NCBI GenBank assembly: GCA_965224225.1
Contig: CBDCZF010000025.1
Span: 62,001-126,000 of the forward strand
Direction of reading: 5' to 3'
Length of the DNA: 64,000 nt
DNA from: CAJQQK01 sp965224225
GTDB taxonomy: Bacteria > Pseudomonadota > Alphaproteobacteria > Rhizobiales > Hyphomicrobiaceae
The first letter of the stretch is position 1. Each line of letters opens with the position of its first letter. Positions 52,951-62,175 of the stretch are shown here, one piece after another. Under the pieces are notes generated by a model. The model did no database searches. It had not been told where the DNA came from and saw only the letters and a list, made by a program, of their open reading frames with translations. A program made the translations under genes and the position numbers.

Positions 52951-53567
52951 TGGGCCTCTAAACCGCTTGAATTCCTGAGGTTGCATTAGCGCGCCGACCG
53001 AGGCGTGTCCAGAGCCTCGCCGGGCGCGGCTTCTTTGCCACATCCATGAGAACGGAATCGGCCTAGCTTGAGCAAGCTGTGAGCCGGACCTTCCCCAAGC
53101 CGAAAGCGTCCGAAAACACTCGACGATCACGCGGGTTATGCTCGCAACATCACCAGGTTTTCAACCGCTCGGCCACAGCAAATCAACATCTAGTAGGCGT
53201 AGCAGACGCAACATACAAACCCTTTGGTGTTCTGCTGCGAATCGTAGAATTTCGCATATCGAGATTCAGCGTAATGGTTGGCCGCCGGTGCCGGTAAGAG
53301 GCATCAGCCGGCCGCCTCCAATTCAAGTAGCAAACGAAGATGGGCGCCGTACGTGGTGGTGCCTGCAGGCGTAGCAACGGGACCAAACCGATTACGGCTT
53401 GGTTTTCCCGACGGGTGGTCGTGCGTTTTCGACAATCAAAACATCGACGTTATCCGGCTCGCCTGCCTTCGCCCCCGGCAGGCAAGCGACGGGTGCGGCG
53501 GCAAAACCAGAATGCGCCCAAATTCGTGCTGCGTCAGGCGCCAGAACCGAACGGCAGGCAATACCAC
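52951..53567. promoter_or_regulatory. 617-bp gap: divergent promoter region and structured nrdJ leader
   Basis: No RNA gene or coding frame is convincing. Near nrdJ, GCCTGCC (53461-53467) can pair with GGCAGGC at 53477-53483 or with an identical GGCAGGC at 53553-53559, which is the presumed ribosome-binding site 9 nt before the start. A palindromic GCCTGCAGGC lies at 53361-53370. Alternative pairing could regulate translation. I found no cobalamin-riboswitch consensus here. Confidence 0.35.
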
Positions 53568-56500
53568 ATGCAAATCATCCGGCGCTTCACCGAAGCTGGC
53601 AAATCTCCCTATGACAAGATTGCGTTTCGTACCGCGACCAGCGAAATCCGCAATCCTGACGGCTCGATTGTCTTCCAGCTCAAGGATTTCGAAGTTCCGG
53701 CGCACTGGAGCCAGGTGGCAGCCGACATCATCGCCCAGAAGTATTTCCGCAAGGCGGGTGTGCCGGCCTGCCTGAAACGCGTTGAGGAGAACACCGTACC
53801 GGCCTGGTTGTGGCGCTCTGTCGGCGATGAGGCGATGCTTGGCCAAATGCCGGCTTCAGATCGCTTCGGCGGCGAGACCGACTCGCGCCAGGTGTTCGAT
53901 CGCCTGGCCGGCACCTGGACCTACTGGGGTTGGAAGGGTGGTTATTTCTCCAGCGAGGAAGACGCCCGTGCGTTCTATGACGAACATCGCTACATGCTTG
54001 CCATGCAGTTCGGCGCCCCGAACTCGCCGCAGTGGTTCAACACCGGCCTGCATTGGGCCTATGGCATCGACGGGCCGGGCCAGGGCCACTTCTACGTCGA
54101 CCACGAGACCGGCAAACTCACCGCCTCCTCATCGGCGTACGAGCATCCCCAGCCGCATGCCTGCTTCATCCAGTCGATCGAGGACGACCTGGTCAATGAA
54201 AACGGCATCATGGACCTGTGGGTACGCGAGGCGCGCCTGTTCAAATACGGCTCCGGTACCGGCACCAACTTCTCGAAGGTGCGCGGTGCCAACGAGCGCC
54301 TGTCGGGTGGCGGACGGTCTTCCGGCTTGATGAGCTTCCTTAAGATCGGTGACCGGGCAGCCGGTGCGATCAAATCGGGCGGCACGACACGGCGCGCTGC
54401 CAAGATGGTCGTGGTCGACGTCGATCACCCGGATATCGAGGAATACATCAACTGGAAGGTCAGGGAAGAGCAGAAGGTTGCAGCCCTGGTCACCGGTTCG
54501 CTGATCTGTCAGAAGCGCCTCAAGGCAGTGATGAAAGCCTGCGTCAATTGTGAGGCCGAAGGCGACGACTGCTTTGACGCTAAGAAGAACCCTGCATTGC
54601 GCCGCGCAATCAAGGAAGCGCGCCGCGATCACGTGCCGGACAACTACATCCAGCGCATCATCCAGTTCGCTCGCCAGGGTTACACCGAGATCCAGTTCGA
54701 CACCTACGACACGGACTGGGATTCGGAGGCTTATCTCACCGTTTCCGGGCAGAACTCCAACAACTCGGTCAGGGTGACGGATGCCTTTCTCGAAGCCGTC
54801 GAGGCTGAGGGCGACTGGCAGCTCCACTCGCGGACGACCGGCCAGACGATCAAGACGGTCAATGCCCGGGCGCTGTGGGACGACATCGGCTATGCCGCCT
54901 GGGCCTCGGCCGATCCCGGCATCCAGTTCCACACCACCATCAACGACTGGCACACCTGTCCGAAGAGCGGGCCGATCCGGGCCTCGAACCCATGCTCGGA
55001 GTACATGTTCCTCGATGATACGGCCTGCAATCTGGCCTCGCTGAACCTGATGCAGTTTCAGCGTGATGATGCAACCTTCGACGTCGAATCCTTCGAGCAC
55101 GCCTGCCGGCTCTGGACGATCGTCCTCGAGATCTCGGTGCTGATGGCGCAGTTCCCGAGCAGGCAGATTGCCGAGCTTTCCTATCGCTATCGCACACTCG
55201 GCCTCGGCTTCGCGAACATCGGCGGCCTGCTGATGGCGTCCGGTCTCTCCTACGACTCAAGCGAAGGCCGCGCGATCTGCGGGGCGATCAGCGCGATCAT
55301 GACGGGCACCGCCTATGCAACCTCGGCGGAAATGGCCAGGGAACTCGGTGCCTTCCCGGGGTATCCGGATAACGCCGGCGATATGCTGCGTGTGATCCGC
55401 AATCACCGCCGGGCAGCCTATGGTGAAGCCACGGGTTACGAGGCGCTTGCCACACCGCCGGTGCCGCTCGATCACCGAAACTGCCCCGACCGCCGCCTGA
55501 TCTCATCGGCAACGCGGGCCTGGGACAAGGCGATCGAACTCGGCCAGCAGTTCGGCTACCGCAACGCTCAGGCAACCGTGATTGCACCGACCGGCACGAT
55601 CGGTCTCGTGATGGACTGTGATACGACTGGTATCGAGCCGGATTTCGCGCTGGTCAAATTCAAGAAGCTGGCCGGCGGCGGTTATTTCAAGATCATCAAC
55701 CGCGGTGTGCCGGCAGCACTCAAGAAGCTCGGTTACAGCGCTGCCGAGATCGCCGAAATCGAAGCCTACGCAGTTGGTCACGGTTCGCTTGCCAAGGCGC
55801 CGGCGATCAATCATGCAGCCCTCAAAGCCAAGGGCTTCACAGACGAGATCATCGAGACCATCGAAGGCTCGCTCAAGTCCGCCTTTGACATCAAGTTCGT
55901 GTTCAACCGCTTCAGTCTTGGCGATGCCTTTCTGATCGACGGGTTGGGCGTGACGCCTGAGCAACTCGACGATCCGGACCTCGACCTGCTCGGCCATCTC
56001 GGGTTTTCCAAGCGCGAGATCGAAGCAGCCAACGTCCATGTCTGCGGTGCCATGACGCTCGAGGGCGCGCCGCACGTCAAACCGGAGCACCTGCCAATCT
56101 TCGATTGCGCCAGCCCCTGCGGGCGCATCGGCAAGCGCTACCTGTCGGTCAACAGCCACATCGACATGATGGCCGCCAGCCAGCCGTTTATCTCCGGTGC
56201 GATATCGAAAACCATCAACATGCCGAACGCGGCGAGCGTGGAGGATTGCAAGTCGGCCTACCTGCGCTCCTGGCGCAAGGGCCTCAAGGCCAACGCGCTC
56301 TACCGGGACGGATCGAAGCTCTCTCAACCGCTCAACGCCCAATTGCTGAGCGACGGCATCGACGAAGACGATGGCGAACTGAGCACGCCAGAGGCAGCCC
56401 TTGCTGAAAAGCCGGCCTCGGCGCGCGCGACCATCACGGCTGAGCGCATCGTCGAGAAGCTCGTTGCGCGTGGCCGCGAGCGGATGCCGGGCCGGCGCAA

Positions 56501-57266
56501 GGGCTACACCCAGAAGGCGGTTGTTGGCGGCCACAAGGTCTATCTGACGACCGGCGAATACGAGGACGGCCGCATTGGCGAAATCTTCATCGACATGCAC
56601 AAGGAGGGTGCCGCCTTCCGCTCGTTGATGAACAACTTCGCGATCGCCATCTCGCTCGGCCTGCAGTACGGCGTGCCGCTCGAGGAATACGTCGATGCCT
56701 TCACCTTCACGCGCTTCGAGCCGGCCGGCCTCGTGCAGGGTAACGATACGATCAAGAACGCGACCAGCGTCCTCGACTACATCTTCCGCGAACTGGCTGT
56801 GTCCTATCTCGGGCGCAACGACCTGGCTCACGTCGATCCGGGTGAGATGTCGGCAACCGCCGTCGGCCTCGGTGAAGATGAGACACCATCCGTGGTGCCG
56901 CAGATCATTTCGCACGGCTTTACGCGAGGCGCTCTGATCGGGCGCATTGGCGGCGGCGCAAGCCAGGGTGGAGACGGTGCCGCAGGCGCAGCCGTGGCCA
57001 GCATGCAGCATGACGTGACGGCGGCCTTCTCGGCCAACGACACGACAGGCTTTGCCGTCTCGGTCAGCGAAACGATCGAGGCGACGATGCCGGCCGTACA
57101 CGGCAACCTGGCTCTCAAGCCCGATCCTGCCCTCGAGCGCATCGCGGAAGCGCGCATCAAGGGCTACGAGGGTGAAGCGTGCGGCGAATGCGGCAACTTC
57201 ACGCTGGTGCGCAACGGCACCTGCCTCAAGTGCGACACCTGCGGTGGTACCAGTGGCTGTTCCTGA
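53568..57266 (+). CDS. nrdJ: Vitamin B12-dependent (class II) ribonucleotide reductase
   Basis: A 1232-residue adenosylcobalamin-dependent reductase that makes dNTPs with or without oxygen. The start MQIIRRFTEAGKSPYDKIAF is the alphaproteobacterial NrdJ pattern; the catalytic barrel has SSAYEHPQPHACFIQSIEDD, YGSGTGTNFSKVRG, NPCSEYMFLDDTACNLASLN and VIAPTGTIGLVMDCD. The C-terminus has several CxxC pairs (CGECG, CLKC, CDTCGG) that are likely to bind zinc or relay reducing equivalents. The frame extends upstream to 53340, but ATG 53568 gives the family start. A 10-bp hairpin follows the gene. Confidence 0.94.
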   Translation: MQIIRRFTEAGKSPYDKIAFRTATSEIRNPDGSIVFQLKDFEVPAHWSQVAADIIAQKYFRKAGVPACLKRVEENTVPAWLWRSVGDEAMLGQMPASDRFGGETDSRQVFDRLAGTWTYWGWKGGYFSSEEDARAFYDEHRYMLAMQFGAPNSPQWFNTGLHWAYGIDGPGQGHFYVDHETGKLTASSSAYEHPQPHACFIQSIEDDLVNENGIMDLWVREARLFKYGSGTGTNFSKVRGANERLSGGGRSSGLMSFLKIGDRAAGAIKSGGTTRRAAKMVVVDVDHPDIEEYINWKVREEQKVAALVTGSLICQKRLKAVMKACVNCEAEGDDCFDAKKNPALRRAIKEARRDHVPDNYIQRIIQFARQGYTEIQFDTYDTDWDSEAYLTVSGQNSNNSVRVTDAFLEAVEAEGDWQLHSRTTGQTIKTVNARALWDDIGYAAWASADPGIQFHTTINDWHTCPKSGPIRASNPCSEYMFLDDTACNLASLNLMQFQRDDATFDVESFEHACRLWTIVLEISVLMAQFPSRQIAELSYRYRTLGLGFANIGGLLMASGLSYDSSEGRAICGAISAIMTGTAYATSAEMARELGAFPGYPDNAGDMLRVIRNHRRAAYGEATGYEALATPPVPLDHRNCPDRRLISSATRAWDKAIELGQQFGYRNAQATVIAPTGTIGLVMDCDTTGIEPDFALVKFKKLAGGGYFKIINRGVPAALKKLGYSAAEIAEIEAYAVGHGSLAKAPAINHAALKAKGFTDEIIETIEGSLKSAFDIKFVFNRFSLGDAFLIDGLGVTPEQLDDPDLDLLGHLGFSKREIEAANVHVCGAMTLEGAPHVKPEHLPIFDCASPCGRIGKRYLSVNSHIDMMAASQPFISGAISKTINMPNAASVEDCKSAYLRSWRKGLKANALYRDGSKLSQPLNAQLLSDGIDEDDGELSTPEAALAEKPASARATITAERIVEKLVARGRERMPGRRKGYTQKAVVGGHKVYLTTGEYEDGRIGEIFIDMHKEGAAFRSLMNNFAIAISLGLQYGVPLEEYVDAFTFTRFEPAGLVQGNDTIKNATSVLDYIFRELAVSYLGRNDLAHVDPGEMSATAVGLGEDETPSVVPQIISHGFTRGALIGRIGGGASQGGDGAAGAAVASMQHDVTAAFSANDTTGFAVSVSETIEATMPAVHGNLALKPDPALERIAEARIKGYEGEACGECGNFTLVRNGTCLKCDTCGGTSGCS

Positions 57267-57281
57267 GCTCAAGTTTACGTT

Positions 57282-57307
57282 GCCCGGTAGCCTTATTGCT
57301 ATCGGGC
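57282..57307 (+). terminator. Stem-loop after nrdJ, terminator-like
   Basis: GCCCGGTAGC and GCTATCGGGC form a 10-bp stem (one G-U pair) around a 6-nt loop, 15 bp after the nrdJ stop. The following sequence is only weakly T-rich, so termination strength is uncertain. Confidence 0.5.
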
Positions 57308-57369
57308 TTAGCAACTGTCGCTTCATGTTAAACCCATAAGGGCGATAAAATCGAGGGTTGGAGAGAACA

Positions 57370-58185
57370 GTGCATAAGTATAGTAGGGAAGCTGTTGAAA
57401 GAGCTGCTTATCAGTTTCTCCTGGAGATGAATCTTTTGGGCAAGATGCCCTTAGATATTCTTGCGGCAATCGATAAAGGAATCGCGGTTCGATCATCACC
57501 GATTGCTGGCTTTAAATTAGTTATCGTGCCAGACGAAAACCTTGGCTCGGATGCGCTCACGGACTTTCGCGAGCGCGAAATTCTTGTGAAGAGCTCGGTT
57601 TGGACTGGTTGCTCCCAAGGAAACCCTCGCCATCGTATGACACTTGCTCATGAGGTTGGCCACGCTGTCTTGCATTCAGATCACGCCACGCCAAAGGCTC
57701 GAATGACGGGGGCTAGCCGCAAGCGAGAGCACTATAAGCTCGCTGATCAAAGCGAGCGCGAGGCTGATCAGTTTGCTTCGGCATTGCTAATGCCGCGAGT
57801 CGTTGTTCAGCAGAGCAAGGATGCTGTTGACTTGGCGCAAAAGTGCCAAGTGAGTCGTGAAGCTGCGGCGATTCGTTGCGAATGGGTCGAGGTTACTTCT
57901 GCACGTACAATTCCCCCAGACATTCTGGAAGGAATAGAGAAGCTACGCCAATCTGATCGAAGAAAAACTGATCCATCCAGCGGAAAGAGCGTGCTCGAAT
58001 TTGACATGAATAAACGCTTGCTTTGGAGCTGTCTTGAGCAAGTTCCGGGGTTGTTAGCCGAAGAGTATCGATCAGTTGATGGTGCCTACATAATACGATG
58101 GAGCCGATATGAACAACCAAGGGCGGGTGGTTGGTTTGTTGAAGGCGACAAGATTGTTGCGTGGGAAAGCACTGTTAGCAGGTGA
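57370..58185 (+). CDS. ImmA/IrrE-type zinc metallopeptidase, orphan
   Basis: A 271-residue protein with the COG2856/DUF955 peptidase core: HRMTLAHEVGHAVLHSDH contains HExxH (HEVGH), and READQFASALLMPR supplies the downstream Glu of the active site. In ICE and phage systems such peptidases cut a partner HTH repressor, but no HTH gene is adjacent here. A C-terminal part (about 170-271) is unassigned. Codon use and base composition are clearly more AT-rich than the surroundings, suggesting acquisition. GTG 57370 follows GGAG at good spacing; TTG 57358 is the alternative. Confidence 0.8.
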   Translation: MHKYSREAVERAAYQFLLEMNLLGKMPLDILAAIDKGIAVRSSPIAGFKLVIVPDENLGSDALTDFREREILVKSSVWTGCSQGNPRHRMTLAHEVGHAVLHSDHATPKARMTGASRKREHYKLADQSEREADQFASALLMPRVVVQQSKDAVDLAQKCQVSREAAAIRCEWVEVTSARTIPPDILEGIEKLRQSDRRKTDPSSGKSVLEFDMNKRLLWSCLEQVPGLLAEEYRSVDGAYIIRWSRYEQPRAGGWFVEGDKIVAWESTVSR

Positions 58186-58272
58186 TCCGTCTTGGTCGAA
58201 TCAACTAGCTTTTTTTCTCGCGAGCATGAGTTGTTGCGTTGTCCGTCACCCGATTTGCTTACGGAGTGCGTG

Positions 58273-58851
58273 ATGACCGTACAACCGGTTCCACTTGACA
58301 GTCCCGTCGCCTTATTGGCCGAACATCTCGACATGATCCTTGCCGCGGCGGAGGACTTGGCGGCATGCCGCGTCACGGCGGCAAGCCCGGGCGGTCGGCG
58401 CCTCGACAGTGAAGAGATTTCGCTCAGGAGCTTCGTGCGCGATCTTAAACGCTACGAGTTTGCCGCCATTCTGCGCGTGCAGCGCGCCCGCGAACTGACC
58501 CGCAAAATGGTGGGCGACGACAAGCGTTTTGCGATGCTCGGCGGATTGTTTGTTTCCGGCACGGCTGCATTGGACGAAGCCGTTCGCGAGGTTATCGACA
58601 GAACGGCGGGCGATTTCGAGAATGGCCGCGACGCGCTGGCCTACCTGCGTTCGCGCGGCATCATCTCGGATGAAGAGGGATCCATTACGGGTCCCGTCGG
58701 TGAGCTTTCCGCTTCTGATGGGTTCCTTATCGCCGGCGTTATCGAACTGGGCCCGCTTGCCGATCTGGTCGCGACTTTCCTCGACACACTCGAACGGCAC
58801 TACGACATTTTTGCTGAGAACCCGCGCTTGGCCACGCTCGCCGAGGTTTAG
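58273..58851 (+). CDS. Hypothetical protein, alpha-helical
   Basis: A 192-residue protein, acidic and mostly helical, without signal peptide or membrane helix. Segments such as LAEHLDMILAAAEDLAACRV, LRSFVRDLKRYEFAAILRVQ and AYLRSRGIISDE look like helix hairpins; the end ELGPLADLVATFLDTLERHY is amphipathic. I recognise no family. GGAG is 7 nt before ATG 58273, and GC content returns to the local norm here, so the acquired segment probably ends just upstream. Confidence 0.6.
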   Translation: MTVQPVPLDSPVALLAEHLDMILAAAEDLAACRVTAASPGGRRLDSEEISLRSFVRDLKRYEFAAILRVQRARELTRKMVGDDKRFAMLGGLFVSGTAALDEAVREVIDRTAGDFENGRDALAYLRSRGIISDEEGSITGPVGELSASDGFLIAGVIELGPLADLVATFLDTLERHYDIFAENPRLATLAEV

Positions 58852-58862
58852 CGCTTCGTGCC

Positions 58863-59015
58863 TAAAGCGTGTTGCATGAAATGCACCGCGCTTTGGCGTT
58901 GTCTGTGCTCACGGCTATTCCTCCCTGCGGTCGGGCCTCCGCGGGGGCGGGCGCTCAGCGCCGGGTCGCGTTCGCGACCTTGGACGGTGAATTCAATTAA
59001 GTGCGACACGCTTTA
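58863..59015. repeat. Composite repeat: family C core inside a terminal inverted repeat
   Basis: TAAAGCGTGTTGCA (58863-58876) and TGCGACACGCTTTA (59002-59015) are inverted copies with one mismatch. Between them lies family C copy 2 (58913-58980), with the same GGCTATTCCTC...TCGGGCCTCCGCGGGGGC core as 42991-43058 and hairpins GGCGCTCAGCGCC-like and GTCGCGTTCGCGAC. It fills most of the 355-bp gap 58852-59206, where I see no gene. Confidence 0.8.
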
Positions 59016-59206
59016 AGACCGAGCAACTTTCGGCCAGATGCGATCCAATCGGTTGATGCTCTGGTAAGTAAGATGAACATCATGCAGCCGAAACCTGGCG
59101 GCTTGGGTCAGTTTGCCTAAAATTCCGTCTGCCGTCTCAAGGCTTCATAGGGACTCATGCACCACATTGCGCTCAGCACCGATGATTCTCGCAATGTAGA
59201 TTGGTC

Positions 59207-59977
59207 ATGAGCACACCCATTTCACTGGATTCGAGAAATGAGCCCGCCGTCGCGCTGGACGTGCAGAATCGCGGGCAGGCGCGGCCCGCTCATTTCAGTT
59301 TCGTGCCGGCCAATGGCGTCATTATGCGTCTGCCACCCAGGGCGCACGACGTGTTCACGCCGAACCAACTCGAAGCTCTCTACCGCCTGACGCTCGTCAA
59401 GCGCCTGCATCTGGTTGATTTGAAGTGGACCGGCTGCCTATGGCGCCGGCGCTGTTTTGCCGTCTTTTGGCTTGGAATGGATCGGCGTGGCGGCGTGCGC
59501 CAGCGCCAGGAACCGGATTCTGGCGCGGCGGGTGACGGTCTTTGGTTTGCGAGACATGAGCCCGTTCGCCATTGTCTCGAAGCCGGCGCCAATCCCCAAC
59601 TGAGCGCACTGCTTTCCCAGCTGCCGCAGGATGTTCGCGACAGCCTGACGGTCGCTCAGCTCTACGAACTCGAGACTGCAACCGGCGCTCGTGATGCCAA
59701 GCACGGCCTCGACCTGCGCCGGACGTTCAACCTGTTCGGGCGGCGGGCCTACATGGCACTGATTGCCGGCGGGGAGCGGCGGGGCGAAACAGAAGGCGAC
59801 GAGCCGTCAAAGAAGAAACCGATTGAGGGCACGTTCTCGTACGCCTTTTTGCTGGCCTTGATCAGTGCGGGCCTGACGTTCTTTGTGATCACCGTGCTGT
59901 ACTGTGCCAAGTCGGTTATGGGCATCAATTTGTTCGAGGAGCGATCGATACTGCACGAGTTGTTGTTTCCTGAATAG
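59207..59977 (+). CDS. Hypothetical protein with C-terminal membrane helix
   Basis: A 256-residue protein. The N-terminal 190 residues appear globular and Arg-rich; the C-terminal part has a single hydrophobic helix (about 217-238, FSYAFLLALISAGLTFFVIT) and a short tail ending in LHELLFPE. This suggests a tail-anchored cytoplasmic domain. I recognise no family. The start at ATG 59207 has no strong ribosome-binding site; TTG 59201 is possible. Converges with the FadL-type gene across a terminator-like hairpin. Confidence 0.55.
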   Translation: MSTPISLDSRNEPAVALDVQNRGQARPAHFSFVPANGVIMRLPPRAHDVFTPNQLEALYRLTLVKRLHLVDLKWTGCLWRRRCFAVFWLGMDRRGGVRQRQEPDSGAAGDGLWFARHEPVRHCLEAGANPQLSALLSQLPQDVRDSLTVAQLYELETATGARDAKHGLDLRRTFNLFGRRAYMALIAGGERRGETEGDEPSKKKPIEGTFSYAFLLALISAGLTFFVITVLYCAKSVMGINLFEERSILHELLFPE

Positions 59978-60009
59978 GGTGCCGCGCCCAACCGGCCGGC
60001 CCACAAGCA

Positions 60010-60036
60010 AAACGGCCGCCCCATGGGCGACCGTTT
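60010..60036. terminator. Bidirectional terminator-like hairpin
   Basis: AAACGGCCGCCC and GGGCGACCGTTT form a 12-bp stem with one mismatch and a CAT loop, between the converging genes at 59977 and 60076. T residues flank the stem in the minus-strand direction, so it may terminate the FadL-type gene. Confidence 0.6.
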
Positions 60037-60075
60037 CGAGAGAGATGATGCCGGCGCAACACCCGAAAGTGTCGT

Positions 60076-61368
60076 CTACCACTTGTACTTGAAGCTTGCC
60101 GCAATGATGTCGGTCGTTGCGTCAGCCTCGCCGACAAACGGTACCTGCAATAGCGGGTTGGTCGTCGCTGGCAGACGGTTGATGCGGCCATTCTCGAAGA
60201 AGATGTGGCTATAGCCAAAATCAACAGCGAGCTTGTCGCTGACCTGGTACGTGGCCCCGACACTCAACCATATACGGTTGCTGTCGGGCACCTGCAGGAG
60301 GCGCTGGCTGGCGTTCTGCACCGGTGAAATTTCATAAGCGACGCCTGAACGCAACGTCAGGTGAGGGCTGTAATCGTATTCACCACCGACCGAGAAGAAC
60401 CAGCCGTCGTCATATTGGAAATCGAATACAGCGATTGTCGTGCCAGGCGGTGCACCACCGACGCCGGGGCCGGTGGTCGTCACCACAGGGTGAACATCCA
60501 GACGCGACCAGTTCGTCCATTCGACCGTTGCCATGGCGCGCAGCCGATCCGAGACTTTTTGGCTGACGCTCAAAGTCACCATGTCCGGCGTGTCGAGGCC
60601 AAGTTCGAAACCAGAGCGGCCAAGGGCAGGTGCGGCCGCGACGAAGGCGTCGCCTTCAAGTGTGTGTGATACCGAGGAACGGAAGCCGAGACCAATGCTG
60701 GTGTCTTTCGACGGTTGCAACAAGACGCCGGCGGTAAAGCCGAAGCCGATATCATCACCGTCAAGGACTGAGTTGTTGGTGAGTAGTGGCGATGCCTTGG
60801 TCTTGAACAGCAGCTTTGCGTACTGCACCTGAGCGCCGACACCGACACGTACACCCGGTGCAACCTGATAGGACACCATCGGGTTGGCGTTCATGGTGAA
60901 GAGATTGCCCGAGCGGTGATGCACACGGCCCTGCCAGGTCTCAGGCCCGGCATGGTTCGAGAGGCCGAACGGCGCGTTGATCGCCAGGCCGACCGTCAGA
61001 TCCCGGCTTAGGTGATAAGCATAATAGCTGGCAGCAACGAGTGCCGGGTCATTCAGTTCGGCTTCGTTGCCACCGCCGAAAGCGTTGGTCGGCGACGTCG
61101 GATCGGCAGTCAGTGTGGTTCGACCGAGAATGAGCGCGCCGTGACTTTCCGACTGGAAGGTGCCTTCGAACTCTGAGATTGCCGCTGAATTCCAGAACGA
61201 CGAACTGATGCCGCCACCAGCCGCACTGCCGGCGAACGAACTGCCCTGAAAGAGTGCCGATTGCTCGCGAATTGCCAGGCCGCCGGCTACTGCCGGCAGG
61301 CTCGCCGCGCTGATCACCGCAACGCCGCTCGCTACCGCGACCAGTTGCTTGAAGCGAAATGCAGTCAT
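60076..61368 (-). CDS. Outer-membrane transporter, OmpP1/FadL/TodX family
   Basis: A 430-residue precursor. Signal peptide LVAVASGVAVISAASLPAVA precedes the plug: GGLAIREQSALFQGSSFAG, AAGGGISSSFWNSAAIS, then beta-barrel strands such as GLAINAPFGLSNHAG, GVGAQVQYAKL and LAVDFGYSHIFFENG, ending with the outer-membrane C-terminal aromatic residue (FKYKW). The family moves long-chain fatty acids or hydrophobic aromatics across the outer membrane. GGAGAG precedes ATG 61368. Confidence 0.93.
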   Translation of the reverse strand: MTAFRFKQLVAVASGVAVISAASLPAVAGGLAIREQSALFQGSSFAGSAAGGGISSSFWNSAAISEFEGTFQSESHGALILGRTTLTADPTSPTNAFGGGNEAELNDPALVAASYYAYHLSRDLTVGLAINAPFGLSNHAGPETWQGRVHHRSGNLFTMNANPMVSYQVAPGVRVGVGAQVQYAKLLFKTKASPLLTNNSVLDGDDIGFGFTAGVLLQPSKDTSIGLGFRSSVSHTLEGDAFVAAAPALGRSGFELGLDTPDMVTLSVSQKVSDRLRAMATVEWTNWSRLDVHPVVTTTGPGVGGAPPGTTIAVFDFQYDDGWFFSVGGEYDYSPHLTLRSGVAYEISPVQNASQRLLQVPDSNRIWLSVGATYQVSDKLAVDFGYSHIFFENGRINRLPATTNPLLQVPFVGEADATTDIIAASFKYKW

Positions 61369-61608
61369 GTTCCGTCTCTCCAAGGGACACTCTTAATCGA
61401 ACAGCGGCAGTTGAAATACCTCGTTTGCAACCGTTCCTAACCGCCCAAGCCGCTTATAATTTCGATGCAGAGGATAATCGTGCCCGGGGACAAGTACGAT
61501 AGCGCTTCGCCTGGCACGGGCACATTGATCACGGCTTGTAACCATATGGTCACATGTCGGAGGGTTTGGCCGCGGTGCAGTGCGAGTATTGCACTCAAAC
61601 CGGCAATA

Positions 61609-62175
61609 CTATTGTGCCAGCAGAAAGCGTGCGACAGCGATCTGCGTCGCGCCGTAAGTGCGCTGATCGATCGGCTCGCAGCTTGCCGGCCAGTTGATCG
61701 TGGCTGCTGCCTGCTCCTCGATGACGATGATCGCACCGTCGCGGAGCCAGTTATCGGTTATCGCGGCGGCAATCGCCTGTTCGCCGAGGCCTTGGCCGTA
61801 GGGCGGGTCGGCGAAGACCAGCCCGATGGAGCAGGGCTGATTGGCTGAACCGAGGTCCAAAGCGCTCCGTCTGAAAACCGTCGCTCTGCCTCCAAGCCCG
61901 AAATTAGCGATGTTTTCCTGGATCAGCGCGCGGGCGGCCGGATCATGTTCGACGAATATACAACGTTCAGCATCGCGCGACAGCGCCTCGATGCCGAGCG
62001 CGCCGGTGCCGGCAAACAAGTCGAGAACCGCTGCCCCCTCAAGGGAAAAGTCGTCGATGCCGTGTGCTAGGATATTGAATAGCGCCTCGCGTACGCGATC
62101 CGACGTTGGGCGCACTTTGAGGTCACTCGGTGTTGCCAGGGCACGCCCTTTGAGCTTACCGCTGACGATGCGCAT
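61609..62175 (-). CDS. rsmD: 16S rRNA (guanine(966)-N(2))-methyltransferase RsmD
   Basis: A 188-residue SAM methyltransferase. MRIVSGKLKGRALATP and RPTSDRVREALFNIL are the RsmD N-terminal signatures; LDLFAGTGALGIEALSR binds SAM and FADPPYGQGLG is the DPPY catalytic motif that acts on the exocyclic amine of G966. ATG 62175 lies inside the end of the pseudouridine synthase gene (20-bp overlap), so the two are coupled. Confidence 0.93.
   Translation of the reverse strand: MRIVSGKLKGRALATPSDLKVRPTSDRVREALFNILAHGIDDFSLEGAAVLDLFAGTGALGIEALSRDAERCIFVEHDPAARALIQENIANFGLGGRATVFRRSALDLGSANQPCSIGLVFADPPYGQGLGEQAIAAAITDNWLRDGAIIVIEEQAAATINWPASCEPIDQRTYGATQIAVARFLLAQ

Noticed and set aside
53075..53567. 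Cobalamin riboswitch upstream of the B12-dependent reductase
   Set aside because: No B12-box or conserved GCCACTG/GGGAA core was found; only simple alternative hairpins are visible.
55503..57326. A 607-codon open frame on the minus strand opposite nrdJ
   Set aside because: Antisense shadow caused by high GC; nrdJ on the plus strand has strong family motifs throughout, and the minus-strand protein shows none.
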